From Paludibacter propionicigenes WB4 (GTDB taxonomy: Bacteria; Bacteroidota; Bacteroidia; Bacteroidales; Paludibacteraceae), in NCBI RefSeq assembly GCF_000183135.1, contig NC_014734.1, positions 3,596,001-3,660,000 of the forward strand: a stretch of 64,000 nt of DNA, written 5' to 3'. Below, piece by piece: positions 51,032 to 59,429 of this stretch. The notes beneath the pieces are model-generated. The model did not search any database and was not told the origin of the DNA. It worked only from the letters and a program-made list of their open reading frames with translations. The stretch's first letter is position 1. The number at the start of each line of letters is the position of its first letter. The position numbers were made by a program, and so were the translations under genes.

Positions 51032-51757
51032 ATGTTTTCAATTTTCAAAAAAGAACTCAGGGCTTTTTTTAGCAATGCAACCGGTTATATTGTTATCGGT
51101 ATATTTCTAATCCTCAGCGGTCTGTTTCTGTGGGTGATCCCCGGAGAGTATAATATCCTCGATTCGGGATATGCCAATGTCGATGGTCTTTTTTATTTGG
51201 CTCCATGGCTGTTTTTGTTTCTTTGTCCTGCTGTCACAATGCGTCTTTTTGCAGAAGAAAAACAAAGTGGAACATGGGAATTTTTAACAACAAAGCCAAT
51301 AAGTAAACTGCATTTAACTCTTGGAAAATACTTTGCAGGTTGGGTGTTGGTTACGCTGGCCTTGTTACCTACGTTATTGTATTATTTTACGGTATCTCAT
51401 ATTGCAGAGCCAGTTGGCAATATTGATTCCGGAGCTTTCTGGGGTTCGTTTATCGGGCTTTTATTTCTGGCGGCAATATATGTGAGTATTGGTTTGTTTT
51501 CTTCATCGGTGTCAAACAATCAAATTGTTTCGTTTGTTGTGGCTGTAGTTCTTTCTTTCTTTTTTTACTACGGATTTGAGGTTATTACCAGCTTTTTTAC
51601 TTCTGGTGAGTCTATCCAGATTATTGAGAATCTGGGAATTCATTCGCATTATAAATCAATGAGTCGTGGGGTAATTGATTCTCGCGATGTGCTTTATTTT
51701 TTGCTGGTATGCACTGGATTTATATCGGCTACGGTCTGGAAGATAAAGAAGAAGTAG
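51032..51757 (+). CDS. gldF: GldF-type ABC transporter permease
   Basis: The 241-residue protein has six hydrophobic segments and matches GldF (MFSIFKKELRAFFSNATGYIVIGIFLILSGLFLWV, then RLFAEEKQSGTWEFLTTKPIS). In gliding Bacteroidota GldF forms an ABC transporter with GldA (ATPase) and GldG. Here no gldG or gldA follows: surE starts 60 bases downstream. Family proteins also occur in non-gliding species, so motility is not implied. Confidence 0.88.
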   Translation: MFSIFKKELRAFFSNATGYIVIGIFLILSGLFLWVIPGEYNILDSGYANVDGLFYLAPWLFLFLCPAVTMRLFAEEKQSGTWEFLTTKPISKLHLTLGKYFAGWVLVTLALLPTLLYYFTVSHIAEPVGNIDSGAFWGSFIGLLFLAAIYVSIGLFSSSVSNNQIVSFVVAVVLSFFFYYGFEVITSFFTSGESIQIIENLGIHSHYKSMSRGVIDSRDVLYFLLVCTGFISATVWKIKKK

Positions 51758-51816
51758 GTAGTAGGTGTAAAACGATTACGTCATTACACTATAAATAAAA
51801 AATTACACATTAAAAT

Positions 51817-52575
51817 ATGAATAAACCGCTTATATTAATAACGAATGATGATGGTCATGATGCAAATGGAATAGCAGTTCTGACACGGTTAATGATGAAA
51901 ATAGGGGATGTGGTTGTGGTTGCTCCCGATGGACCACGTTCGGCACAGTCGAATGCTCTTACAGTGACGCATCCGATTCGGTTTAAGAAAATTGAGGAGA
52001 CAGAAGGATTGATCCGGTATATTTGTACTGGTACTCCTACCGACTGTGTAAAACTGGCCTTGAATGAAATCGTTGAGCGAAAACCTGATTTAGTGGTAGC
52101 GGGCATCAATCATGGATCGAATGCAGCGGTTAATGTGATCTATTCGGGTACTATGGGTGCTGTCCTTGAAGGTTGCGAAAATGGAATTTTATCCATAGGA
52201 TTCTCTATCTGTGATCATTCTATGGATGCTGATTTTAGTGTTTTTGAACCCTGTATTCTCAAGATAACCCGTGAGGCATTGCGAAACGGATTGCCACATG
52301 CTACCTGTTTGAATGTGAATGCTCCGGTTGGAGAAATAAAAGGAGTTAAGGTTGCTCGCCAATGTGACGGAAGATGGACCAAAGAATATGCTAAGCGTAC
52401 CGATCCGCGTGGTGGTTCTTATTTCTGGCTTACAGGAAATTTTGAGAATCACGAACCCGAATCGACTGATACTGATGAATGGGCTTTGAGTCAGGGTTAT
52501 ATCTCAATTGTACCTACTAAAATTGACCTGACCGCATATCAGGCTATGGATGAGATTTGTGGTTGGGAATTTTGA
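51817..52575 (+). CDS. surE: 5'/3'-nucleotidase SurE
   Basis: The 252-residue enzyme opens with LILITNDDGHDANGI, containing the metal-binding Asp-Asp pair, followed by APDGPRSAQSNALT, and GINHGSNAAVNVIYSGTMGAVLEG with Asn and Ser ligands. SurE is a divalent-metal phosphatase for nucleoside monophosphates. It is placed before a small membrane protein and lpxB, an order often seen in this phylum. A heptamer array follows the stop. Confidence 0.96.
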   Translation: MNKPLILITNDDGHDANGIAVLTRLMMKIGDVVVVAPDGPRSAQSNALTVTHPIRFKKIEETEGLIRYICTGTPTDCVKLALNEIVERKPDLVVAGINHGSNAAVNVIYSGTMGAVLEGCENGILSIGFSICDHSMDADFSVFEPCILKITREALRNGLPHATCLNVNAPVGEIKGVKVARQCDGRWTKEYAKRTDPRGGSYFWLTGNFENHEPESTDTDEWALSQGYISIVPTKIDLTAYQAMDEICGWEF

Positions 52576-52580
52576 ATAGG

Positions 52581-52615
52581 GGTAAGGAGTAAGGAGTAAG
52601 AGGTAAGGGGTAAGT
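52581..52615. repeat. Heptamer array (GGTAAGG type)
   Basis: Five units (GGTAAGG, AGTAAGG, AGTAAGA, GGTAAGG, GGTAAGT) start 6 bases after the surE stop. Confidence 0.75.
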
Positions 52616-52718
52616 ACCTGATTTCAATATTCGAATATAAGCTCTTTTGTGAACGACAGTAGTTTTAATATAAAACCAATTCCCAATCAACTAATCAACC
52701 AATTCCCAATCAACCAAC

Positions 52719-53003
52719 ATGAAACGCTTCAATCATTTTCTTTATGGTTTTGTTCCGGGTTTAATACTGCCTGTACTATTTATGTGGGTGTATTTGAATC
52801 GTTTTTATCCGCATGATTTGTCTTTTATTGAAACGCTGAAAGAACTTTATCCGGGTATATTGTTGGGAAAATTGCTTCTGCTGTCAGCCATACCTAATCT
52901 GGTGCTTGTTTTTGTGTTTTATAAATCAGATAGCTTTAAAATTGCAACGGGAGTACTTATAGGCGGAATGCCTTATTTTATTGCTAGTATTTTTATGCTT
53001 TAG
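52719..53003 (+). CDS. Small membrane protein, unknown
   Basis: The 94-residue protein has three hydrophobic segments (about residues 7-25, 48-66, 75-93) and begins with MKRFNHFLYGFVPGLILPVLF. It is not recognised. It lies between surE and lpxB, with heptamer arrays on both sides, in the same direction. Similar small membrane genes at this place suggest a link to lipid A synthesis, but this is inference. Confidence 0.65.
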   Translation: MKRFNHFLYGFVPGLILPVLFMWVYLNRFYPHDLSFIETLKELYPGILLGKLLLLSAIPNLVLVFVFYKSDSFKIATGVLIGGMPYFIASIFML

Positions 53004-53007
53004 TTCA

Positions 53008-53073
53008 GAGGTAAGAAGTAAGAGGTAAGAAGTAAGAGGTAAGAAGTAAGAGGTAAGAAGCAAGAAGTAAGTA
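53008..53073. repeat. Heptamer array (GAGGTAA/GAAGTAA)
   Basis: Nine 7-base units alternate GAGGTAA and GAAGTAA (the eighth is GAAGCAA), forming a 14-base higher-order period, starting 5 bases after the preceding stop. Confidence 0.85.
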
Positions 53074-53134
53074 CCCGAACCAGCTTAAATCATTAACCAA
53101 CAAACATAATCAACAAAACATACCAACTAACCCT

Positions 53135-54283
53135 ATGCGATACTTTATCATAGCAGGAGAGGCTTCGGGCGATTTACACGCATCGAATTTAATGCGAGAG
53201 CTTTTTAAAGAAGATCCGGAAGCTAAGTTTTGCTTCCTGGGTGGTGACTTAATGCTTGCACAAGCTCATGGCGGAAAGATGGTAAAACATTACCGTGATA
53301 TGGCTTTTATGGGAATTATTGCTGTGCTGAGAAATGCCAAAACGGTACTGAAAAACCTAAGCGATTGTAAGCAAGCGATTGTTGATTTTCAGCCCGATGT
53401 ATTGATTTTGGTAGACTATCCAAGCTTTAATCTGCGCATGGCTCGTTTTGTAAAAGAGCATCTGAGTGCCAAAGTATACTTTTATATTTCTCCCAAAATA
53501 TGGGCGTGGAAAGAATATCGTATCAAGGAAATTAAGCGCTATGTGGACAAAATGTTTACTATTTTTCCTTTCGAAACAGCTTTTTATCGTAAGCATGATT
53601 ATCAGGTGGAATATGTTGGAAATCCTACTATCGATTCTGTTTATACACGCCCCAATCAACAACAAACATTCACTGAATTTTGCATAGAAAATCAATTGCC
53701 GGATAAACCCATTATTGCTATTCTGGCAGGTAGCCGTAAGCAAGAAATTGTGGGCTGCCTTCCACGAATGGTAGATGCCGGTTTGCGTTTTCCCGATTAT
53801 CAGGTGGTGATAGCCGGTGCACCGGGCATTGAAGCAGATTTATACAATTCTGTGTTGAAAGGCCGAAATGTTTCGGTAGTTTTTGGTAAGACTTACGAAT
53901 TGCTTCAGCAGTCGAAAGCAGCAGTAGTGAATTCAGGAACTGCAACTCTCGAAACAGCCTTAGTCGGTACTCCGGAGGTTGTAGTATATCATGTGCCAAT
54001 GGGAAGAATAGGATACTTTGTAAAGGAAGTGGTAGTCCGCGTAAAATTTGTTTCGTTGGTAAACATTGTTGCAGAAAGACTCATTGTAAAAGAACTGTTG
54101 GCACATTTATTTACCGTAAATAATATTGCCTCAGAACTGGACTTAATATTGAATAACTCAACCTACCGCCAAACCATGTTACAAAATTATTCGATAATTA
54201 AAGAAGCACTTGGTGAACCGGGAACGGCCGAACGGGCAGCAAAGAAGATGGTTTCGAGTTTGTTGTTGCAGGAGAATAATTAG
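53135..54283 (+). CDS. lpxB: Lipid-A-disaccharide synthase
   Basis: The 382-residue enzyme joins UDP-2,3-diacylglucosamine to lipid X, giving the lipid A disaccharide. Family marks are the opening MRYFIIAGEASGDLHASNLM, VLILVDYPSFNLRMARF, YFYISPKIWAWKEYRIKEIKRYVDKMFTIFPFE, ILAGSRKQEI and VNSGTATLETALVGTPEVVVYH. It is cytoplasmic and membrane-associated. With KdsB it shows a lipid A-based outer membrane. Confidence 0.97.
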   Translation: MRYFIIAGEASGDLHASNLMRELFKEDPEAKFCFLGGDLMLAQAHGGKMVKHYRDMAFMGIIAVLRNAKTVLKNLSDCKQAIVDFQPDVLILVDYPSFNLRMARFVKEHLSAKVYFYISPKIWAWKEYRIKEIKRYVDKMFTIFPFETAFYRKHDYQVEYVGNPTIDSVYTRPNQQQTFTEFCIENQLPDKPIIAILAGSRKQEIVGCLPRMVDAGLRFPDYQVVIAGAPGIEADLYNSVLKGRNVSVVFGKTYELLQQSKAAVVNSGTATLETALVGTPEVVVYHVPMGRIGYFVKEVVVRVKFVSLVNIVAERLIVKELLAHLFTVNNIASELDLILNNSTYRQTMLQNYSIIKEALGEPGTAERAAKKMVSSLLLQENN

Positions 54284-54316
54284 AAACTTTGGCTTGCTTT
54301 ATCTAACATTCAAGTT

Positions 54317-55228
54317 TCAACTTATCACACAAGCCATAGCGATGCTGTAGAACTTCGATTGTACGCTTTCGCTACGCGAGGTCAATACCACAGGTTTCTC
54401 AGTGCCTTGTAGTAATCCACCCATTTCGGCTCCTGCAAAGAGCGATAGGCCTTTATAAAAACAGTTTGCGCATTCAAAATTGGGGAAAATGAGGATGTCG
54501 GCATCGCCTAAAACGGGAGATGGTACATTTTTTATGCTTCCACGCTCTTTGTCTAACGCCAGAAAAATATCCAGCGGTCCATCCATGATGACATTTCCAA
54601 ATTCACCTTCACGCCACATCTGCATGATGTCAAGATAATCCTGCATATAATGAATCTTAGGATTTGCTACTTCGGTTGCATGGATAAGTGCCACTTTAGG
54701 TTTTGATATCCCAAATTTGTAGGCTGTCTTGATAGCATATTTTATCATGGCAATGCGTTGAACCAGATTTGGTGATGGAATCACAACCGGATCAGAGAAG
54801 AAAATCAATTTGTGATAGTTAGGAATCTGTAGAGCAGCATTGAACGTGAGAACATTGCCGGCTGGCAATATTCCTTTTTCCTTGTCCAAAATAGCCCGGA
54901 GCAATACATCAGTATTCACTAACCCTTTCATTAAAATGTCTGCTTCTCCGGCTTTTACCATGCGAACTGCTTCCAACGTAGCTAATTGAACTTCAGGAAT
55001 GTCTATGATATGAATAAAAGGAGATAAGTTATGTTCTTCAAAAAGATGAGGTGATTCAATGGAAGCGACATCGCCAATCAAAAAAGCTTCAACAATGCCC
55101 ATGTCCACTGCTTTTAGAACAGCATCCAAGGTGTGCGAATCAACAGCATTGGCAACCGCCAGACGTTTACGCTGGTTTATGTTTTTAAGATGTGAGGTGA
55201 GTTCGGCAAACGATGTTATTAGTTCCAT
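54317..55228 (-). CDS. ptb: Phosphate butyryltransferase/acetyltransferase family protein
   Basis: The 303-residue protein belongs to the phosphate acetyl/butyryltransferase family: ADILMKGLVNTDVLLRAILD, FFSDPVVIPSPNLVQRI, ATEVANPKIHYMQDYLDIM and FPNFECANCFYKGLSLFAGAEMGGLLQGTEKPVVLTSRSESVQSKFYSIAMA are characteristic. It would swap CoA for phosphate on butyryl- or acetyl-CoA. The usual partner, butyrate kinase, is not adjacent on either side. It converges on lpxB. Confidence 0.9.
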   Translation of the reverse strand: MELITSFAELTSHLKNINQRKRLAVANAVDSHTLDAVLKAVDMGIVEAFLIGDVASIESPHLFEEHNLSPFIHIIDIPEVQLATLEAVRMVKAGEADILMKGLVNTDVLLRAILDKEKGILPAGNVLTFNAALQIPNYHKLIFFSDPVVIPSPNLVQRIAMIKYAIKTAYKFGISKPKVALIHATEVANPKIHYMQDYLDIMQMWREGEFGNVIMDGPLDIFLALDKERGSIKNVPSPVLGDADILIFPNFECANCFYKGLSLFAGAEMGGLLQGTEKPVVLTSRSESVQSKFYSIAMACVIS

Positions 55229-55940
55229 TTAAACCAGATTAGTTTTGATTTCAGGACAAATGTATGAATAATATTTGTTCAATACAATATCTTAAATGCG
55301 AATCGGGCTCTGTGTTTAAATAATTGCAATACAGGTTTTTAATTGAGTTCTTTTGATTCATTTTTTTACTTTCGTTTTTTCGTTTTTTGCTCTAAAAAAC
55401 AGTCGTGTTTTTATTTTTTGTCTGTGCTTTGCTTTCAATTTGTTATGACTTATGTTTTACTTATGTTTTTTGATTATTTTACGATTGGAAGTTCTTTTAA
55501 CTTTTTTGTTGGAGCTATACTGTTCTTGAGTTGAAAATGTTTCAAGCATTGCTTCGGATTAGATTCTTTCTTACTGGCTTTCCAGCATAAAGTGATCAAA
55601 GAGAATTATAAGTATTTGCCCGAGTTAAAGAATGATTATTATTTGAATTCTCCCCGGTTTTTCTGATTAATATTTTCGTGTTTGAAAGATATAATGGACG
55701 GCTATATATTAAATATTGCTATTTATTTCCATGTTATTGTTAGTTATATCTTAAGGTTAACTAAAATTGAATTGGCTATTATTTGAAAAAGAAAATATGT
55801 TATAACTTTGACTTTTTTTATCAAAGCAGTATGATTGATATTCCGAATTTACTATAGCGTGTGTAGTGTTTCAATTGCTTCTTCCGATCAATTCGTAGTA
55901 ACCCGATTTTAAATATAAACAACAAAAAGCATTTCATTAA
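55229..55940. other. Long AT-rich intergenic region
   Basis: These 712 bases hold no gene I can support. A 63-codon frame (55343-55534) gives a Phe-rich sequence of low complexity. A start-less 43-codon stretch at 55535-55666 (ending YKYLPELKNDYYLNSPRFF) may be the relic of a gene. Otherwise only AT-rich DNA before a DUF2723 gene. Confidence 0.5.
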
Positions 55941-58900
55941 ATGAAACGATTTAAATTAATCAACAACATTTTCGGATGGTTTACTTTTGCGATAGCCGCT
56001 GTGACGTACTTACTCACCATGGAGCCAACAGCAAGTTTCTGGGATTGTCCGGAATTTATTGCCAGTGCCTTTAAGTTTGAAGTGGGTCATCCACCCGGAG
56101 CACCATTATCTGCTCTTTTTGGCCATTTCTTTTCTCTATTTGCCAAAGACAACAGTCATGTTGCTATTATGGTAAATTCGTTTACGGCTTTATGTAGTGC
56201 GTTTACCATTCTATTTCTATTTTGGACTATTACGCATTTAGCTCGTAAGGTTATTATAAAGTCGGAAGCTGATTTTACAAAAGCAAATATTATTGGAGTA
56301 ATAGGAGCAGGTTTGGTTGGAGCGTTAGCCTATACTTTTTCCGATACATTCTGGTTCTCGGCAGTGGAAGCGGAAGTGTATGGATTTTCGGCTCTTTTTA
56401 CAGCCGTGGTTTTCTGGTTGATACTGAAATGGGAAGATGTTGCAGATGAGCCTGGTTCAGATCGTTGGTTGGTGGTTCTTGCATACTTGATGGGACTTTC
56501 CATCGGTGTCCATTTGCTCAATTTGTTGGCTATTCCTGTTGTGGTAATGGTTTATTATTTAAAAAAATATACACCTTCATTTAAAGGGGTGTTACTGGCT
56601 TTACTAGGAGGTGGAGTAATTCTTGGAGCAATATTATATGGATTGATTCCCGGATTTGTGGAAGTAGCCGGCTGGTTCGAGTTGTTCTTTGTCAACCAAC
56701 TTGGATTTGCATTTAATACAGGTTTGTTTGTTTATATTATTTTAGTTTTTTCTTCTCTGATATGGGCAATCTACGAATCGTATGTCGATAAAAACAGACT
56801 GAGAATGTATGTGTCGTTTATATTGGCAGTTTCTATTACCGGCATTCCGTTTTTAGGCGCCCGGTTGTTGGTTGGGTTGATTATAATTATTGGTTTGTCC
56901 GTGTTCTTTTATTATCGTAGATCCAAAATTAGTGCACGCTGGCTGAATACCATTGTAATGATGGTTGTTATGGTCTTGATTGGATATTCCTCATACACCA
57001 TAATTATGATACGGTCGTCGGCCAATCCTACTATGGATCAGAATAACCCCGATAACCTATTTTCGTTAAGATATTATCTCAACAGGGAGCAGTACCCCGA
57101 TAGTCCTTTGCTTTTTGGCTCGACTTATAATGCTCCTGTGAAATTTGTAGCCGATGGGAATGGCTATGCACCGGTACAAAAAGAAAAAGGGCATTCTTTT
57201 TATAGTTTGAAAACCAAGAAATCGGCTGGTGATAAAGATGAATATATAGTGGTAGGTCATAAAGGTGATAATGAATATGAAATGGACGAGCATTTTGATA
57301 TGTTTTTTCCTCGAATGTATGATAGTAACCCAAGATCAATAGAAGCCTATAAATACTGGGGGAAAATTACCGGATTACCTGTGAGTTATGAATATTGTGG
57401 TCAACAAAAGACCGATATGAAGCCCACTTTCATAGAAAATATGCGTTTCTTTTTCAACTATCAGATTAATTTTATGTATTGGCGCTATTTTATGTGGAAT
57501 TTTAGTGGCAGGCAAAATGATATGCAGGGAAATGGTGAAGTTGAACATGGAAACTGGATAACGGGAATCAGCTTTATTGATAACCTTTTAGTCGGGAATC
57601 AGGAAAAAATGCCTTCGCAGTTAAAAGAAAATAAAGGCAGAAACACCTATTTTATGCTACCATTACTCCTTGGCGTAATAGGAATATTTTTTCTGCTTTA
57701 CGGAGGAAAATCCGGAATTGAAAAATTCTGGTTGATTATGTTGCTGTTTTTACTTACCGGTATCGCTATCGTAGTGTATCTTAATCAATCGCCATATCAA
57801 CCGCGTGAGCGCGACTATGCATATGCCGGGTCGTTCTATGCCTTCAGTATCTGGATTGGTATGGGCGTGTTGGGTATTATCCGATTGATAAATAAGTATT
57901 TGACAAAGTTGCCGCGAACGGTTACAGCTGCCATAGTTGTTGTCTTTTGTTTGGGGGTTCCTGCTTTGATGGCTCAACAAAACTGGGATGATCATGATCG
58001 GAGCAACCGGTACACTTGTAGGGATTTCGGGCAGAACTATTTGTCTTCGTGCAAAACCAATGCGATTATTTTTACCATGGGCGATAATGATACTTTTCCA
58101 CTTTGGTACAATCAAGAGGTAGAAGGTTTTAGAACTGATGTGCGGGTGTGTAATCTTAGTTATCTTCAAGCTGATTGGTATATTGGCCAAATGAAACGGG
58201 AAGCTTATTCATCAAAACCATTGCCTATATCGTGGGATCCGAAAGATTATGAACCCGGTAAAAATGAGATGGTTGAAGTGGATTCATTAATGCCAAGCCT
58301 CGATGTAAAAACGGCTTACAATTTTATTCTTAGTTCAGATCCTCAAACTAAAATACAAGGGCAATCTTTTATACCTACCAACCATTTGTTTTTGCCGGTG
58401 GATGCACAACAGGTCATTAAATCAGGAACTTTGCCTGCATCCAGAGCTTCGGAAATTATTCCACAGATTAATTTTGATCTTCGTCGGGGTGTAAGCAGAA
58501 GTGATCTTATGATTATCGAATTGTTGAAAGAAAATAACTGGAAACGTCCGGTTTATTTTGCAATATCAATTGGTGGAGAGTATCTTGGATTAAAAGATCA
58601 TTTCGAACTTACCGGTTTAACGTATCAGATTGTTCCGGTGGGAGCGAAAGGTGCTGGTGTAGGGGTTAATACTGATGAGCTGTATAATAACATGATGACT
58701 AAATTCAAGTTTGGAAATATAGCCGATCCCAAGGTTTATTTGGATGAAACCACTTTGAATATGTGTCACTCACACAGGGCTATGTTTGTTTATTTAATTG
58801 GTGATTTGATAAAAAAAGGAGACGTAGTGCGTGCTAAAAAAGCTTTGGATTACTGCAATAAAGTTATTCCGGGTTCAACGGTTCGACACGATTTCGGTTC

Positions 58901-59168
58901 ACTTCATTTGGCTGAGTTCTATTACATGCTAAATGAGCCAGCGAAAGGCAATGCAATCATGGATGATGTTGCTAATGATTGTGTTGAGAACCTTGATTGG
59001 TATCTGAGTTTTGATAAGTCCAAGCTTGGCGGTTTGTCGGATCAAATTAATCAGAATCTTGGAATCTTATATCAGATTTTACGCACATGCGACCAGGCCA
59101 AACAAAAGAATATTTTGAACAAATATCTCCCTCGATATACGGAATACACTAAAAGATTACAAATTTAA
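55941..59168 (+). CDS. DUF2723 membrane protein, TMEM260-like glycosyltransferase (copy 1)
   Basis: The 1,075-residue protein belongs to DUF2723 (PF11028), whose human member TMEM260 is an O-mannosyltransferase (CAZy GT117, family knowledge). The N-terminal half has at least ten membrane helices. The conserved first periplasmic loop reads EPTASFWDCPEFIASAFKFEV then GHPPGAPLSALFG, with the acidic residues expected for a GT-C catalytic site. The mid region has YQPRERDYAYAGSFYAF. The C-terminal 350 residues (from NLSYLQADWYIGQM) are soluble. Related families with lipid-linked sugar donors glycosylate exported proteins. A nearly identical gene follows at 59430. Confidence 0.9.
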   Translation: MKRFKLINNIFGWFTFAIAAVTYLLTMEPTASFWDCPEFIASAFKFEVGHPPGAPLSALFGHFFSLFAKDNSHVAIMVNSFTALCSAFTILFLFWTITHLARKVIIKSEADFTKANIIGVIGAGLVGALAYTFSDTFWFSAVEAEVYGFSALFTAVVFWLILKWEDVADEPGSDRWLVVLAYLMGLSIGVHLLNLLAIPVVVMVYYLKKYTPSFKGVLLALLGGGVILGAILYGLIPGFVEVAGWFELFFVNQLGFAFNTGLFVYIILVFSSLIWAIYESYVDKNRLRMYVSFILAVSITGIPFLGARLLVGLIIIIGLSVFFYYRRSKISARWLNTIVMMVVMVLIGYSSYTIIMIRSSANPTMDQNNPDNLFSLRYYLNREQYPDSPLLFGSTYNAPVKFVADGNGYAPVQKEKGHSFYSLKTKKSAGDKDEYIVVGHKGDNEYEMDEHFDMFFPRMYDSNPRSIEAYKYWGKITGLPVSYEYCGQQKTDMKPTFIENMRFFFNYQINFMYWRYFMWNFSGRQNDMQGNGEVEHGNWITGISFIDNLLVGNQEKMPSQLKENKGRNTYFMLPLLLGVIGIFFLLYGGKSGIEKFWLIMLLFLLTGIAIVVYLNQSPYQPRERDYAYAGSFYAFSIWIGMGVLGIIRLINKYLTKLPRTVTAAIVVVFCLGVPALMAQQNWDDHDRSNRYTCRDFGQNYLSSCKTNAIIFTMGDNDTFPLWYNQEVEGFRTDVRVCNLSYLQADWYIGQMKREAYSSKPLPISWDPKDYEPGKNEMVEVDSLMPSLDVKTAYNFILSSDPQTKIQGQSFIPTNHLFLPVDAQQVIKSGTLPASRASEIIPQINFDLRRGVSRSDLMIIELLKENNWKRPVYFAISIGGEYLGLKDHFELTGLTYQIVPVGAKGAGVGVNTDELYNNMMTKFKFGNIADPKVYLDETTLNMCHSHRAMFVYLIGDLIKKGDVVRAKKALDYCNKVIPGSTVRHDFGSLHLAEFYYMLNEPAKGNAIMDDVANDCVENLDWYLSFDKSKLGGLSDQINQNLGILYQILRTCDQAKQKNILNKYLPRYTEYTKRLQI

Positions 59169-59193
59169 ATAGACAGGTTTTTTTAGAGAGATG

Positions 59194-59237
59194 GAGCCAC
59201 GGTAGCAATTGTATTGTTATCGTGGCTCTTCTTTTTT
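59194..59237 (+). terminator. Terminator between the DUF2723 paralogs
   Basis: GAGCCACG (59194-59201) pairs perfectly with CGTGGCTC (59221-59228), with further pairing inside the loop (TAGCAA with TTGTTA), followed by TTCTTTTTTG. It begins 26 bases after the copy 1 stop. Confidence 0.9.
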
Positions 59238-59333
59238 GACGTAGGATATTTGTATATAGTTTTATAAAAAGGTATAGATTTTTTAATGTTAACTAAAAAA
59301 CGGCAAAGTTCGCTATCTGACTGAATTTTTTTG

Positions 59334-59341
59334 TATCTTTG
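59334..59341 (+). promoter_or_regulatory. Probable -7 element of DUF2723 copy 2
   Basis: TATCTTTG matches TAnnTTTG, 88 bases before the start at 59430. With the terminator upstream, copy 2 looks separately transcribed. Confidence 0.5.
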
Positions 59342-59429
59342 GACGTTTTTTTCAATGACAAAATATCGATGCTGAACAACGATATTACATTAACAGACCA
59401 TTATCAACTAACAACAATAATTAGCTTTC

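Noticed and set aside
55343-55534. A 63-codon Phe-rich frame in the long gap before DUF2723 copy 1
   Set aside because: It has low complexity from T-rich DNA, no promoter or ribosome site, and no recognisable family.
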